A stretch of 64,000 nucleotides of DNA from Neocallimastix lanati (nom. inval.) (Eukaryota; Neocallimastigomycota; Neocallimastigomycetes; Neocallimastigales; Neocallimastigaceae): assembly GCA_016946835.1 (NCBI GenBank), contig JACVTC010000118.1, positions 56,001-120,000 on the forward strand, given 5' to 3'. The notes beneath the pieces were generated by a model, which saw nothing but the letters and a program-made list of their open reading frames with translations, was not told the origin of the DNA and did not search any database. Made by a program: the position numbers and the translations under genes. This document shows positions 44,772 through 57,283 of the stretch, in pieces (within the stretch, counting starts at the first letter, position 1; each line of letters begins with the position of its first letter).

Positions 44772-45835
44772 TTAATAAGATAAATAAAATCCAGAAAGAG
44801 AAATACTTTTATAATAAAAAAAAATCATTTATTTAATTATTATTATTAATAGGTTTATATATATATAGGTTTGAAAATTTTTTTGAAGAATATAGAATTT
44901 AATTTTAATTCAATATTTATTAATTAATATTATTAAAATTTAGGATTTTTTTTTTTTTTTAAATCAATATTTTTTAATTAATACCATTAATTATTTAATA
45001 TCAATTTTTTTTTTTTTTTACTTTTTTTTTTTTTTTTTGAAAATGTAATTAATTGTTAGTACTGCTATAATTTTACATTAGTTTTGCTTTATAAGTATTA
45101 ATTAACTATTTTAAATAATTTTTAAAAATGTTGTGTTAATATTATCTAATCGTCTGATAGTTAATAAGAATAGAATAAAAAGGTATTATTGTTTTTTTTT
45201 TTTTTAATTTTGATAAAATATTTTAAATTTTATTAAAAAAATTTTTTTTTATATTTTTTATATATACATTAATATAATTTTATTTATGTAAATAATTAAG
45301 TATACCCTCTATTATTCTTATGTAATTATTATTATAGTTTTTTAATTAAAATATAAATATGTTTATTTGTAAAACATATCAAAAATATTTAAATATATAA
45401 TTATTATAAAGTCATAATAATTGTATTTAATAGTAATTATTTTATCAAAGGTAGCACCTTTTTTTTTTTTTTATGGTAATTAAGAATTAAATGAGAAAAA
45501 AATACTTTTTTATTATATAATAGCAAAGTGTATCATATTAAATACAGGTTTAAATTTAATAATGAAATGAAATTTTATATATTATTTATAATATATAAAT
45601 ATTTAATATATACTTTTTTAATTTTGACCATTTTAATATTAATTAAAAAAAATATATATATATATATTTATTTTTTTTAAATATTATATGGAATAATAAT
45701 AATAAAATTTAATTTATTTCAGTACCATAAAAGTTAAAAACTTTAATTTTTAATTTTAAAAATTTTTATTATTTTTTTATTAAATTTATATCTTTTTTAT
45801 TTTTTGTTATAATTTTAATATAATTAAACTTAATT
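43331..45835. other. AT-rich DNA, no gene seen
   Basis: Many poly(A) and poly(T) runs of 15-27 bases, short (AT)n tracts, and (ATATT)n near 44350-44378. No ORF above background. Confidence 0.7.
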
Positions 45836-46376
45836 ATTATTTATTATTTATTTATTTATTATTCAATTATTTATTATTTATTATTTATTTATTTATTATT
45901 CAATTATTTATTTATTTATTTATTATTTATTTATTTATTTATTATTTATTATTTATTATTTATTATTTATTATTTATTTATTATTTATTTATTTATTTAT
46001 TATTTATTATTTATTATTTATTATTTATTATTTATTATTTATTTAATTATTTAATATTTATTTATTTATTATTTATTATTTATTATTTATTATTTATTAT
46101 TTATTATTTATTATTTATTATTTATTATTTATTATTTATTATTTATTATTTATTATTTATTATTTATTATTTATTATTTATTATTTATTATTTATTATTT
46201 ATTATTTATTATTTATTATTTATTATTTATTATTTATTATTCAATTATTTATTATTGATTATTGATTATTCAATTATTGATTATTCAATTATTGATTATT
46301 GATTATTGATTATTGATTATTGATTATTAATTATTGATTATTGATTATTGATTATTGATTATTTACTATTTATTAT
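45836..46376. repeat. Heptanucleotide satellite (ATTATTT)n changing to (ATTGATT)n
   Basis: About 540 bp with a mostly 7-bp period. The first two thirds are ATTATTT with some ATTT slips; the last 130 bp switch to ATTGATT with TCAATT variants. Confidence 0.92.
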
Positions 46377-46660
46377 TTATGATGAACTAATTTTACTTTT
46401 GAATGTATATCAAAATATTTATATTTATTAAACTTTTTTTTTACAAATTATATTTTAATTTAAATAAAAAAAAATAAAATTTTAAAAAATAATTTAAAAA
46501 TAATTTAAAATTTAAAATAATAAAAACAATAAAAAAATAAAAAATAATAATAAATCTATGATAAATACATGAAATCATGGGATTCATTAATTCTATTTGT
46601 GATATTTTTTAACGTTAATAAAATTAAGTTTTTTCTATTTCAAATCAGAATAAAAAATAT

Positions 46661-46748
46661 ATATATATATTTATAATAATTTATAATAATTTATAATAAT
46701 TTATAATAATTTATAATAATTTATAATAATTTATAATAATTTATAATA
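46661..46748. repeat. Decamer tandem repeat (ATAATTTATA)n
   Basis: About eight perfect 10-bp units, next to a duplicated 38-40-bp segment containing ATAGTAAATAGATTTCAT (46806-46880). Confidence 0.9.
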
Positions 46749-46941
46749 GGAAAATATATTTTAGTATCAATAATATTAAACTATTAAAATATACTATTAA
46801 ATAACAATAGTAAATAGATTTCATAAATAATAACAAAATGTTTAATAACAATAGTAAATAGATTTCATAAATAATAACAATTATTAAAACCTATGTTGTA
46901 TATTAATAGAATTAAAATATAAATTATTTGAAATTATCTAT

Positions 46942-46983
<42 letters not shown>

Positions 46984-47029
46984 AAATTCTTTAGTTAGTT
47001 ATCATCATTAACATTTTAAATTGTTATAA

Positions 47030-47490
<461 letters not shown>

Positions 47491-47795
47491 CGTTTTTAAG
47501 TTGACCAATATAATGAATGAATGAATGAAATAAATTTAGCACCTTTTTTGATTATAGATTCTACTTTTTTTCTTTTTTTCTTTTTTCTAAGTAATAATTA
47601 CAAAAAAAAAAAAAGAAAAAAAGTGTCTCTACCTACAAATAAATATATTAGTTCAGAGGTTGTGATGAATAATGAATGATGAATAATGAATAATGAATTA
47701 ATTAATTGATTAATTAATTATATTATTCATTATTATTATTATAATTATTTTTATTATTATAATTATTGTTGTTATTTTTATTATTATAATTATTA

Positions 47796-47840
<45 letters not shown>

Positions 47841-50478
47841 TATTATTATTATTATTTATTATTATTATTATTATTATTTATTATTATTATTATTATTAAT
47901 TATTATTTAAGAAATGGGTTAAAATGATCGCTATACTAAGAAATAGTTTGTATATCTTTACAACATCAATGTTTTATCTTTACATGATACTCGATTCTAG
48001 TTATGAAAATAAATTAATAATTATTAGCTGTTAACTTTGTAATTATAACAAATAATATGAATTAAAATTTTGACACAAATATATCGATCATCAAAAATTA
48101 ATTAAAACTAATAAAAAATAATAAAAAAGGGAGTTCACTAGTAAAAAAAAAACAGCCAAATTTATTAAGAATTATAAAACTAAATAATAAATAATAAATA
48201 ATAATAATAAATAATAATAATAATAATAATAAATAATAAATAATATGAAGAAGTTTTATATGTAATAAAAAAGAAAAAGTGAGCAAGAACAAAAAAGGAC
48301 ATTTATTTAAATAATATAAAATAATATATTACTCTAATTATTTATATAATATATTAATATTATAATATATAATTTACTATAGATATTATATAAATTCTTT
48401 TATTTTTTTTATATATAAATATATTGAATATATATTATGAGTTACAATAAAACTAAAAAAAAAAAAAAAAAAAATATACAAAAATGATTTATTCATATAA
48501 ATAATATATATAATAGGTAATAAACTAAAAATTAATGATTACAAATGACAATTATAATCAAATATAATCAAATATATATGTTTATATTATTAATAATAAA
48601 ATTGTTGCAACTATTTAATCTCCATTTCTCTAAAAAAAAAAATAAAATTTTATTTTATTTTTTAAAAAAAATTAAAATTTTTTATATATAAATAAAAACA
48701 ATTATTTTTCCGTTTTTGAGTAACTATTTTATATGCTATATATAATGTAATATATAGAATAATATATTATTACATATAATGTAAAGTATTAGATAATTTA
48801 TTATGATATATAATGTAATATATTAGATAATTTATTATGACATATTATGATATATATGGAATAATTTATTATGACATATTATGATATATATAATTTAATA
48901 TATAATGTAATATATAGAATAATAGTATTGAAATATAAATAATAATATGATCAAATTTAACTTTTAGCTGTCCATCCAGTTTTTATTAAATAATATTGAA
49001 TTTTATTTAAAATAATTAAATAATATATAATAAATAATAAATAATAAATAATAAATAATAAATAATAAATAATAAATAATAAATAAACAAATAATAAATA
49101 ATAAATAATAAATAATAAATAATTAAATAATAATAAATAATAAATAATAAATAATAAATAATAAATAATTAAATAATAATAAATAATAAATAATGAATAA
49201 TAAATAAATAAATAATGAATAATAAATAAATAAATAATGAATAATAAATAATAATTAATGAGAATAATAATAATTAATAATTAATGAGAATAATAATTAA
49301 TGATCAAAATAATTAATAATTATTTTAAAATTATTTTTAATATATAATTATTAATTAAAAAAAAAAAGCAATAATCTAATTTCTTAACAATTATTTATTA
49401 ATATATATATATATATTTTTTTTTATATAAATAAGAGCTAAATACTTTTTTCAATTTTTTTTTTTTTTATAATTTTTATTTTATCTTTCATGACATATTT
49501 TAAGTAATAATTAATATCTTTTCATTTTTTATTTTTTTATTTCAATATAATTTTTTATGATATTTTATTATATTTAGACTTAGTTTTATATTTAAAATTA
49601 TAAAATTCAAATAAAATAAAATAAAGTAAAAAATAAGATAAAGTATAATAAAAAAATAAATACTAGTACTATTATAATAGATAATCATCATTTGTAATTA
49701 TTGAAGAAAGAAAAAAAAAATATGAATATTTAATATATTGAAAAATTAGACTGTTAATATTATAAAGTATATATTTAAAATAAAGTTGAAAATTAAAATA
49801 TTCCTTGAATAAATAATAAAAATAATAAATGCATATATATTAAAATTAAAAAAAAAAAATCATTATTTAAAAATTAAAATTTGAATTTAAAAAATCAAAA
49901 AAAAAATATATATATATATATATATAAATATATTATTAATATTCAAACGTATAACACTATTATTAATAAATAACTCTTTTTTTTTAAATATATATATATA
50001 TTCGTTCTATTCATTTTAGCATACTTAAATACTCTAAATAATAATTAATAATGAAACTAAAAATAATGAATACATAATAATAATTACATTATTAAATTTT
50101 ATTTTTTAAATTTATTCATACTTTAAAAAAAGCAAAAAATATATATATATATTTTTTTACATCATATTAATAAAGAATAAAATAATTCTTGAATAATTGT
50201 AATATCGTTAGTAATCTATTCATTATAAAATTTAATTTCAATTGTAAATATATTACCTATATTATGTATAAAGATTATATACGTTTAACAGCAATAATTA
50301 AATAATTAACAACAATAATAATAATAATAATAATAACAACAATAAACGAATATAAAAATTTAACAATTATTCTATATAATATAATAATAAAATGAAATAT
50401 TTATATCATAAAAAAAATTAAAAAAAAAAAATAATATTAATACTAAAATTTAAATAAGAAATAAGAAAAATAATAATA

Positions 50479-50513
<35 letters not shown>
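47491..50513. other. Simple-sequence-rich intergenic DNA
   Basis: Contains (TTATTA)n at 47790-47910, AATAAAT-type repeats at 49020-49260, (TAGAATAATATATTATTACAT)-like imperfect repeats at 48740-48930, and numerous (AT)n and poly(A) tracts. No gene recognised. Confidence 0.7.
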
Positions 50514-50514
<1 letters not shown>

Positions 50515-50677
50515 ACGAAGGTATTATCAGTAATTTATAGCAAAAATTATATAAAATATTTGATATTTTTAATTTTCACAAAAAAAAAAAAAAAACACGA
50601 AGGTATTATCAGTAATTTATAGCAAAAATTATATAAAATATTTGATATTTTTAATTTTCACAAAAAAAAAAAAAAAA
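50514..50677. repeat. Perfect 82-bp tandem duplication abutting the F-box gene start
   Basis: The unit CACGAAGGTATTATCAGTAA... through TTTTCAC and a poly(A) tract occurs twice, at 50514-50595 and 50596-50677, identical by eye. The second copy ends in the A-run directly before the ATG, so it forms the promoter/5' UTR. Confidence 0.92.
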
Positions 50678-51664
50678 TGGTCAATAGTAATACAACTGAC
50701 GCTGTAAATTCTAATAGCTACAGAAATACAATTAATAATGCTATCTACAAAAACTTAAAGAATGTTCTTAATAAAGGAACTAATAATGAAAACGGTAACC
50801 CAAATATCAATACTAAGGCATCGTTCACTCCAAAAAAATTTAAAATTATTGAAAATCATTCTGAACTAATAACGTATTCACATTCCAACTATAATATTAT
50901 AAAAAATAATGTAAATATTAATAAAGATACATCTGTATCATCATCAAATTATTCAAAAAAATTTAAAACAAAATTATATCAAGGTAAAGGTCATAATAAA
51001 CGATTGAGTTTTGAAATTTTAACAAGAATATTTATTTTATGTGAAGACCCAAAAGCATTTTCTCTTGTTTGCAAACAATGGTACTACGTCACCAAGGAAA
51101 CTTCATCCAAGTTATTGTGGTTTATTAATAGAATTCCAAAAGAAATTATTTGTATATACTTATTCACTCATCCAATTTATCATGTTCATTTTGATGCTAA
51201 CTTTTTAAAAATTTTAATTAAACATGGGGCAAAATTGGATTTACATTTCTTTGAACAAGCTATTCCAATTCTTTTAAAAAATAAAAGTGGTATCACCAAT
51301 GGAAAAGAATTAGGGGTTCCATCCATTTCCTATTTTCAACCTAAATTAGAAAGAAAGAGTAAAATAAATGAATCAACAAATTCACAACCATCTAAAACTA
51401 ATTCTACTAGTATTAGAGATACATATAATAATAATAATAATAATTTATTTAGAAAAAGATTAAATAGCTTAAATTGTAATGAAAATAATACCTTAATTAA
51501 TAAGTAAGTTTTTTTTTTTAATTATATGCTAATCTAATATATATATATTTTTTTTCTTATTTCAATTTGTTTTTCATTTCATTTTATTATTATATATATA
51601 CATATCTATATCTATAATTTTTGGTAATATGTATAATTTAAAATTTTTAAATTAACTTTATATA

Positions 51665-51708
<44 letters not shown>

Positions 51709-53463
51709 TCTCTCTCTCACTCTCTTTTCATAAATAATTTATAAAAAAAAAAAAAATGTCTTTTTTTTTTTTTATTTTCCAGATATTTAAATGATTCATC
51801 CTTTAAAAGTAATTTAATGAATTATTATAGTTGTATTAGTCATTATGAAATCTATGATTATCATTATAATTCAAATCTATTACCAATATTTTTATTCTTA
51901 TATCAAAAAACAAAAAAGCAATATATAAATTTGGTAGAAAGTATTAATTCTACTTTAAAATATCAATTAACTAATGCAACTAATGCCGAAAATAATCGTA
52001 ACCATCATGATCATGAACTTAATACTACATTTTTAATTGAAGATTATCAACCAATTGTTTCAATTAATGAATCAATTAATCTTTTCTTAAATAGTTATAA
52101 AAATGAAACGTTGATACCAATGGCAATTCTTGAATCGATGTTTTCATCAAATAGTTATACTTTTGATAGTCATGAAACGATAATTAAAACAGTGACACAC
52201 TTTTATAATGAAATTAAAAATAATTTTGTAATACTACCAATACTTAAGAGGTATATCCATCATTTAGTATATAATGATCATTTTATTCCTTATAATATCA
52301 TTCAAAAACCTTACAACACTAGACAGATACGGGATGTTCTTCAATTCATGGAAATAATTTGGCTTCTTGAACCAGAAATTATATTTACTTGGATAAAGTG
52401 GGGTTGGGGTGATGTTGATGGTCAAATACCTTTAGTTATTTTTTCTGCCTACTATGACTGTAGAACACTAATTAATGAAAGAGTGAATAATCAATTATAC
52501 TATGAACGAATTCAAAATGCAACTTCCTCTTCCACCATCTCCATCTCCTTCCCTACCTCTAACTCTAACTCTAACTCTAACTCTACTACTACCTCAACTT
52601 CTTCTTCTACTAACAATAGTTATCATAATAGACATGCCGCTCGAACACCACCACCTACTAAGAATTCCTTTTCCACGGATACTATTCACGAAAGAGTTAG
52701 ACGTATTAATGAGAGTCAAAAATCTTTATTAGATTATATGGTAGAAGAAGAAAACTTACATATTACGAATGAAACGCTTAATTTTATTGATAGTAATGTG
52801 TTTAATTGTCCATGCTACAATATATTAGGCCATTCTACGGAATCTCCATGTACTTTAAAAAGAATTATTAAATATTGGAAGCTTTCCAATGATAATGAAA
52901 GTAAATGTAAACTAGTAAGAAAATTGGTTTATAATGCCTGGACAAGAAAGGATGGTGTCGGTCTCTATAAAATGGAATATTATCTTAAATCCTTTAATAA
53001 GCCTAATGAAATTCTTCTTAATATTAATGAATTTATTATGGAAATGATCACGTTAGATCCAGTCGTAATTTTTAAGCAAGATATGTTAGGATGGATTATT
53101 AATCACAGTAGTTCACAATCTGTGAAAAAATTAATCCTATATACCCTCTTTAATACTTTACCAAAAGATCCCCAGCGAATTCATATGGTCAAGTTAATTT
53201 TAAATTTTGTGGGGGATATCGATTTAAAAGCTATTGAACTCCTCAAAAATATTGATAAAAATAATAGGGTATGGGAGCAACTCTATTCCATTTTAATTAT
53301 TCATTTATATCGTCGATACGTACGAAGAAGAATGAGCATTGACACTGAACTTTGTAATGCTTGGGCAGATTTATTTAATAGTTTGGAGCCTCAAAAATAT
53401 GAATTAACCTCAGTTCAAACTCGTTTCCAAGATGAATTATTTGAATTATTAGAAGTTTATTAA
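50677..53463 (+). CDS. F-box protein with ankyrin-like region, two exons
   Basis: Exon 1 is 50677-51503 and exon 2 is 51783-53463. The 279-bp intron starts GTAAGT and ends TTTTCCAG, and splits a Lys codon. The product is 835 residues. The Asn/Ser-rich N-terminus is followed by an F-box at about 109-141 (RLSFEILTRIFILCEDPKAF, then SLVCKQWYYV). An ankyrin-like helical segment (FLKILIKHGAKLDL, about 175-190) and a long helical C-terminal half follow. The F-box normally binds Skp1 in SCF ubiquitin ligases and the rest would choose the substrate. A Ser/Thr/Asn low-complexity stretch, partly coded by TCTAAC repeats, lies near 52530-52610. No stops or shifts. The start is the first ATG after the duplicated leader. 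Confidence 0.8.
51504..51782 (+). other. Intron of the F-box gene
   Basis: GTAAGT...TTTTCCAG, 279 bp, with a (TA)n tract at 51660-51705 followed by CT repeats. Confidence 0.85.
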
Positions 53464-53718
53464 TATATTTTAATTTTATTTATTTATTTATATATTTATT
53501 TATTTTATTTTATTTAAAAAAATAAGTAAATAAATTATAATAAATAAACAGAAGAAAAGAAAATAATAAAAAAAAAAAAAAAAATAAAAATAAAAATAAA
53601 AAAAAAAAAAAAAAAAAAAAATAAAAAATAAAAAAGAAAAAAGAAAATGAAAATAAAAAAGAAATAATATATATATATATATATATAAGAAAAAGAAAAT
53701 ATAATAACAAAATAAAAA

Positions 53719-53757
<39 letters not shown>

Positions 53758-54076
53758 CACATAATAATTATATATTTAAAAAATGTTAAGGAATATACTA
53801 AATTAAATAAAATAATAATAATAATAATAAATAAAAAGAATGATTTTAATATAATAATTTTATATAAATTTAATATCTTTATGTTATCCTACATGAAAAA
53901 TAAGAAATAATTAATAAAACATAATAGATAAAATTTAAAATATAAAATTTTATTATTTGAATATTAATATTTAATGATAAAAAAAATTATAAAAAAATTA
54001 AAAAATATATATATGATCATATTTATTTATACTCTAACAAATGATGAAAATAATATATATATCAAAAGTATAAATA

Positions 54077-54120
<44 letters not shown>

Positions 54121-54792
54121 AAAAAAAAATAATAATAATAATCAAATAAAAAAAATAATAATAACAATAATAATAATAATAATTACCAGTTAATAAAAAG
54201 TTATATTAAAAAGAATAAAGAAAACAAAACAATAATTAATAAAAGTATTATTAATTAAATTTAATAAATAATACAAAAAGTAAATTATAAAAAAAAAGAA
54301 AAAAAAAAAAAAAAAAAAGAAAAAAATAATAAGGAAAATTATGATAATAAATTATCCCATAAAAAAAAGAATTTAATCGAAATGTAAATTCATATTAATA
54401 ATAATAAATTGTTTTTAAAAATTGAAACTAAAAAATTCTTTTTTATCTTTTTTTTTTTTTTTCCATATTTTCATCTATTTCATGTATATAGTTAACTATT
54501 TCTTCATGATATAAATCATTCACATGTATCATACTATAATGTATCTATTTATCATATATATATTTTTTTTTTATTTTATTTTTTTTATTTTATTTTTTTT
54601 TATATATTTTTATTTTTTTGGGATGGTGATGTAATTATGATACTTCGTTTTTTATATACATATTCCTATATAGAACTAAAAAATTCTTTTTATCTTTTTT
54701 TTTTCCATATTTTCATCTATTTCATATAAGTAGTTAATGATTTCTTCATGGTATGAATCATTCACATGTATCATACTATAATGTATCTATTT

Positions 54793-54834
<42 letters not shown>

Positions 54835-55355
54835 TATTTTATTTTATTTATTTTTATTTTTATTTTTATTTTTTTGGATGGTGATGTAATTATGGTACTT
54901 TTTCTTTTTTTTTATACATATTCCTATATAGGAATTGGATTCGTTCCAACTTCTTTTTTTTTTTTTTATTTAATTTTTAAATATACTTTTGATATTTAAT
55001 ATGCTTGCTTTACACTTTTTTTTTTTTTTTTTAATTTTTAAAAATATATTTTTAATATTTAATATGTTTTCTTTACACTTTTTTTTTTTTTTTTTTAATT
55101 TTTAAATATATTTTTTAATATTTAATATGCTTGCTTTACACTTTTTTTTTTTTTTTTAATTTTTAATATTTAATATGTTTGCTTTACACTTTTTTTTTTA
55201 ATTTTTAAATATATTTTTAATATTTAATATACTTGTTTTACACTTTCTTTTTTTTTTACCATTAAAATACTATTCACTTTTATAATTTGAATTTTTTTTT
55301 CTATATCAATAGAGAACCAATATAATGAATTAAAAACTCAACTTTATACAAAAAA

Positions 55356-55386
<31 letters not shown>

Positions 55387-55770
55387 ACCATTAAAAAACT
55401 ATTCACTTTTATAATTTGAATTTATTTTTATTTTGTTTTTGTTTTTGTTTTTGTTTTTGTTTTATTTTTTCTTATCTTAGATTTTAAATTCGCATGAAAT
55501 AAGTATGATATAATATAACTGAGAAAAAAAATAATAATAAAAAAAAAAAAAATTTATTTGAATTTTTTTCCATCATGCTTGACCTTAACCTTAACCTTAA
55601 AAAAAAAAAAACATGGTCCGAAAAAAAGTATATAAAGTAGGACGGATAGGAGTTTCTTAAGTTAAGAAGAAAAAATAAAAATAAAAATAAAATATATATA
55701 TATATATCTCGAAAGAAAAAGACCTGACAATAAAAAAATGAAAAAAAAAAAAAACGGAAAATGAAAAATG

Positions 55771-55813
<43 letters not shown>

Positions 55814-55953
55814 AGGAGGAAGAAGAAGAAGATTTTTTTTGGGGGTTATAATAAAAAAAAAAAAAAAGAGGAAGAAGAAGAAGAAGATTTTTTTTGATGA
55901 ATTTTTTTTTGGGGGGTTATAATAAAAAAAAATAAAGAGGAGGAAGAAGAAAA

Positions 55954-56016
<63 letters not shown>

Positions 56017-56110
56017 GGATAAATTTTTTTTTGGGATGATAATATTTCATGTATTTAAACTTCATGTATTTTTTAAAAAAAAAATATTATTAAATAAAGT
56101 TTATTCCTAG

Positions 56111-56153
<43 letters not shown>

Positions 56154-56361
56154 GATGATAATATAATAAAAAAAAATTTTTTTTTTTTTTTTTTTTTTTA
56201 TATTTTATTATTATTATTATTATATGTGACAGACAAGTTGACAAAAGACTTTTTTATCTGACTTTTAATCTTGTCTTCCTTCTTTAGCGGAAGCGGAAGC
56301 GGAAATACAGCTATATATATGAAAAAAAATTTTTAAAATGGAGGAAGAGAAGAGAGTTGAG

Positions 56362-56408
<47 letters not shown>

Positions 56409-56570
56409 AAAGAAGACGATGTTTTTTTTTTCCCTCCTTTTCCTTTTCCTTTTCCTTTTTTTTTTTTTTATATTATTTTGTGGAAACTTTTGCCCGAGGG
56501 GAGGAAGGAAAATTCCTTATACTAAGGATATTAGGTCTATTCTTTTTTTTTTTTTTTTTTTTTTTTTCTA
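53464..56570. repeat. Low-complexity region with nested tandem duplications
   Basis: No gene. Two ~250-bp direct copies lie at about 54424-54673 and 54674-54930 (shared CACATGTATCATACTATAAT). About five ~60-bp units with GCTTTACACTTTTTT lie at 55000-55250. Two copies of TACCATTAAAA-ACTATTCAC are at 55258 and 55386. Poly(A)/poly(T) blocks of up to 63 bases carry a repeated GAGGAAGAAGAAGA segment at 55775-56030. (GGAAGC)3 lies at 56287-56305. Apparent long ORFs here are homopolymer translations. Confidence 0.75.
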
Positions 56571-56875
56571 AATATTAATATTAAAAAAAAAAAAATATTT
56601 CATGTATTTTTTAGTTTCTTTTTTTTTACATAATGATCAATTTGTATAACATTTAAACTGATCGTATTTCATGTATTTTTTTAGTTTCATTCATTTTTTT
56701 TTTAATATTAATATTAAAAAATTATTTCATGTAATTTTTTAGTTTCATTTTTTTTTTTTTTAAACTATCAATATTAAAAAATTATTTCATGTATTTTTAG
56801 TTTCATTTATTAATTTTTTTTTTTACATGATGATCATCAATTTGTATACCTTAAATATTAAAAATTTTTATTTCA
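56571..56875. repeat. Left copy of the repeat bracketing gypsy B copy 2
   Basis: Several ~65-bp units built on ATTATTTCATGTATTTTTTA, TTTCATT and poly(T), plus TACATAATGATCAATTTGTA. The same string of landmarks recurs at 63376-63555. Confidence 0.8.
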
Positions 56876-57259
56876 TGTATTACTAGTTACTGGGCTTACA
56901 CAGGGTAAATATATCTGTTTAATAATTATATTTTTATTTACTAATATTAATATTTATTTTAACAATTTACGTTAATAGTAACGCTAGTGCGTTACAGTTA
57001 CATGTTCAATTATTATTTATACATGTTAATAATTTTATGATTGATAAATAATTTAACTTAGTTTACTAATCACTAAATAAACATATATATTTTAACTAAA
57101 TATTTAACTATATAATTAACTATAAAATAATAAAATTTAATGTACGAAATTAAGAAAAGATTTTATTTGATTAGCCGAAATTGCTAACTGTTTAGAGATA
57201 CGTTACGTAACCAAAGAACTATCATTGGATAGGCTTGAAGTTACCATGTATCTATTACA
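56876..57259 (-). repeat. gypsy B 3' LTR (probable)
   Basis: In element sense it starts TGTAATAGATACATGG directly after the purine-rich CCTTGGGAGAGGCCT, and a TG...CA boundary is possible ending CTAGTAATACA (384 bp). It contains palindromes GTAACGC-TAGT-GCGTTAC (57000-57020) and GTTACGTAAC (57204-57215). No second copy was found at the 5' end, so the extent is inferred. Confidence 0.5.
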
Positions 57260-57275
57260 AGGCCTCTCCCAAGGA
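57260..57275 (-). promoter_or_regulatory. gypsy B polypurine tract (probable)
   Basis: Element-sense TCCTTGGGAGAGGCCT between the pol stop and the TGTAATAG LTR start. Confidence 0.5.
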
Positions 57276-57283
57276 GAAAGCTA

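Noticed and set aside
50677-51507. F-box gene as two separate genes
   Set aside because: The donor GTAAGT and acceptor TTTTCCAG join both ORFs in phase; a single gene is simpler.
55578-55600. (CCTTAA)3 telomere-like repeat
   Set aside because: Only three units, internal, and not a fungal telomere consensus such as TTAGGG.
53510-56578. Several long ORFs rich in Lys or Phe
   Set aside because: They are translations of poly(A)/poly(T) tracts with no other composition.
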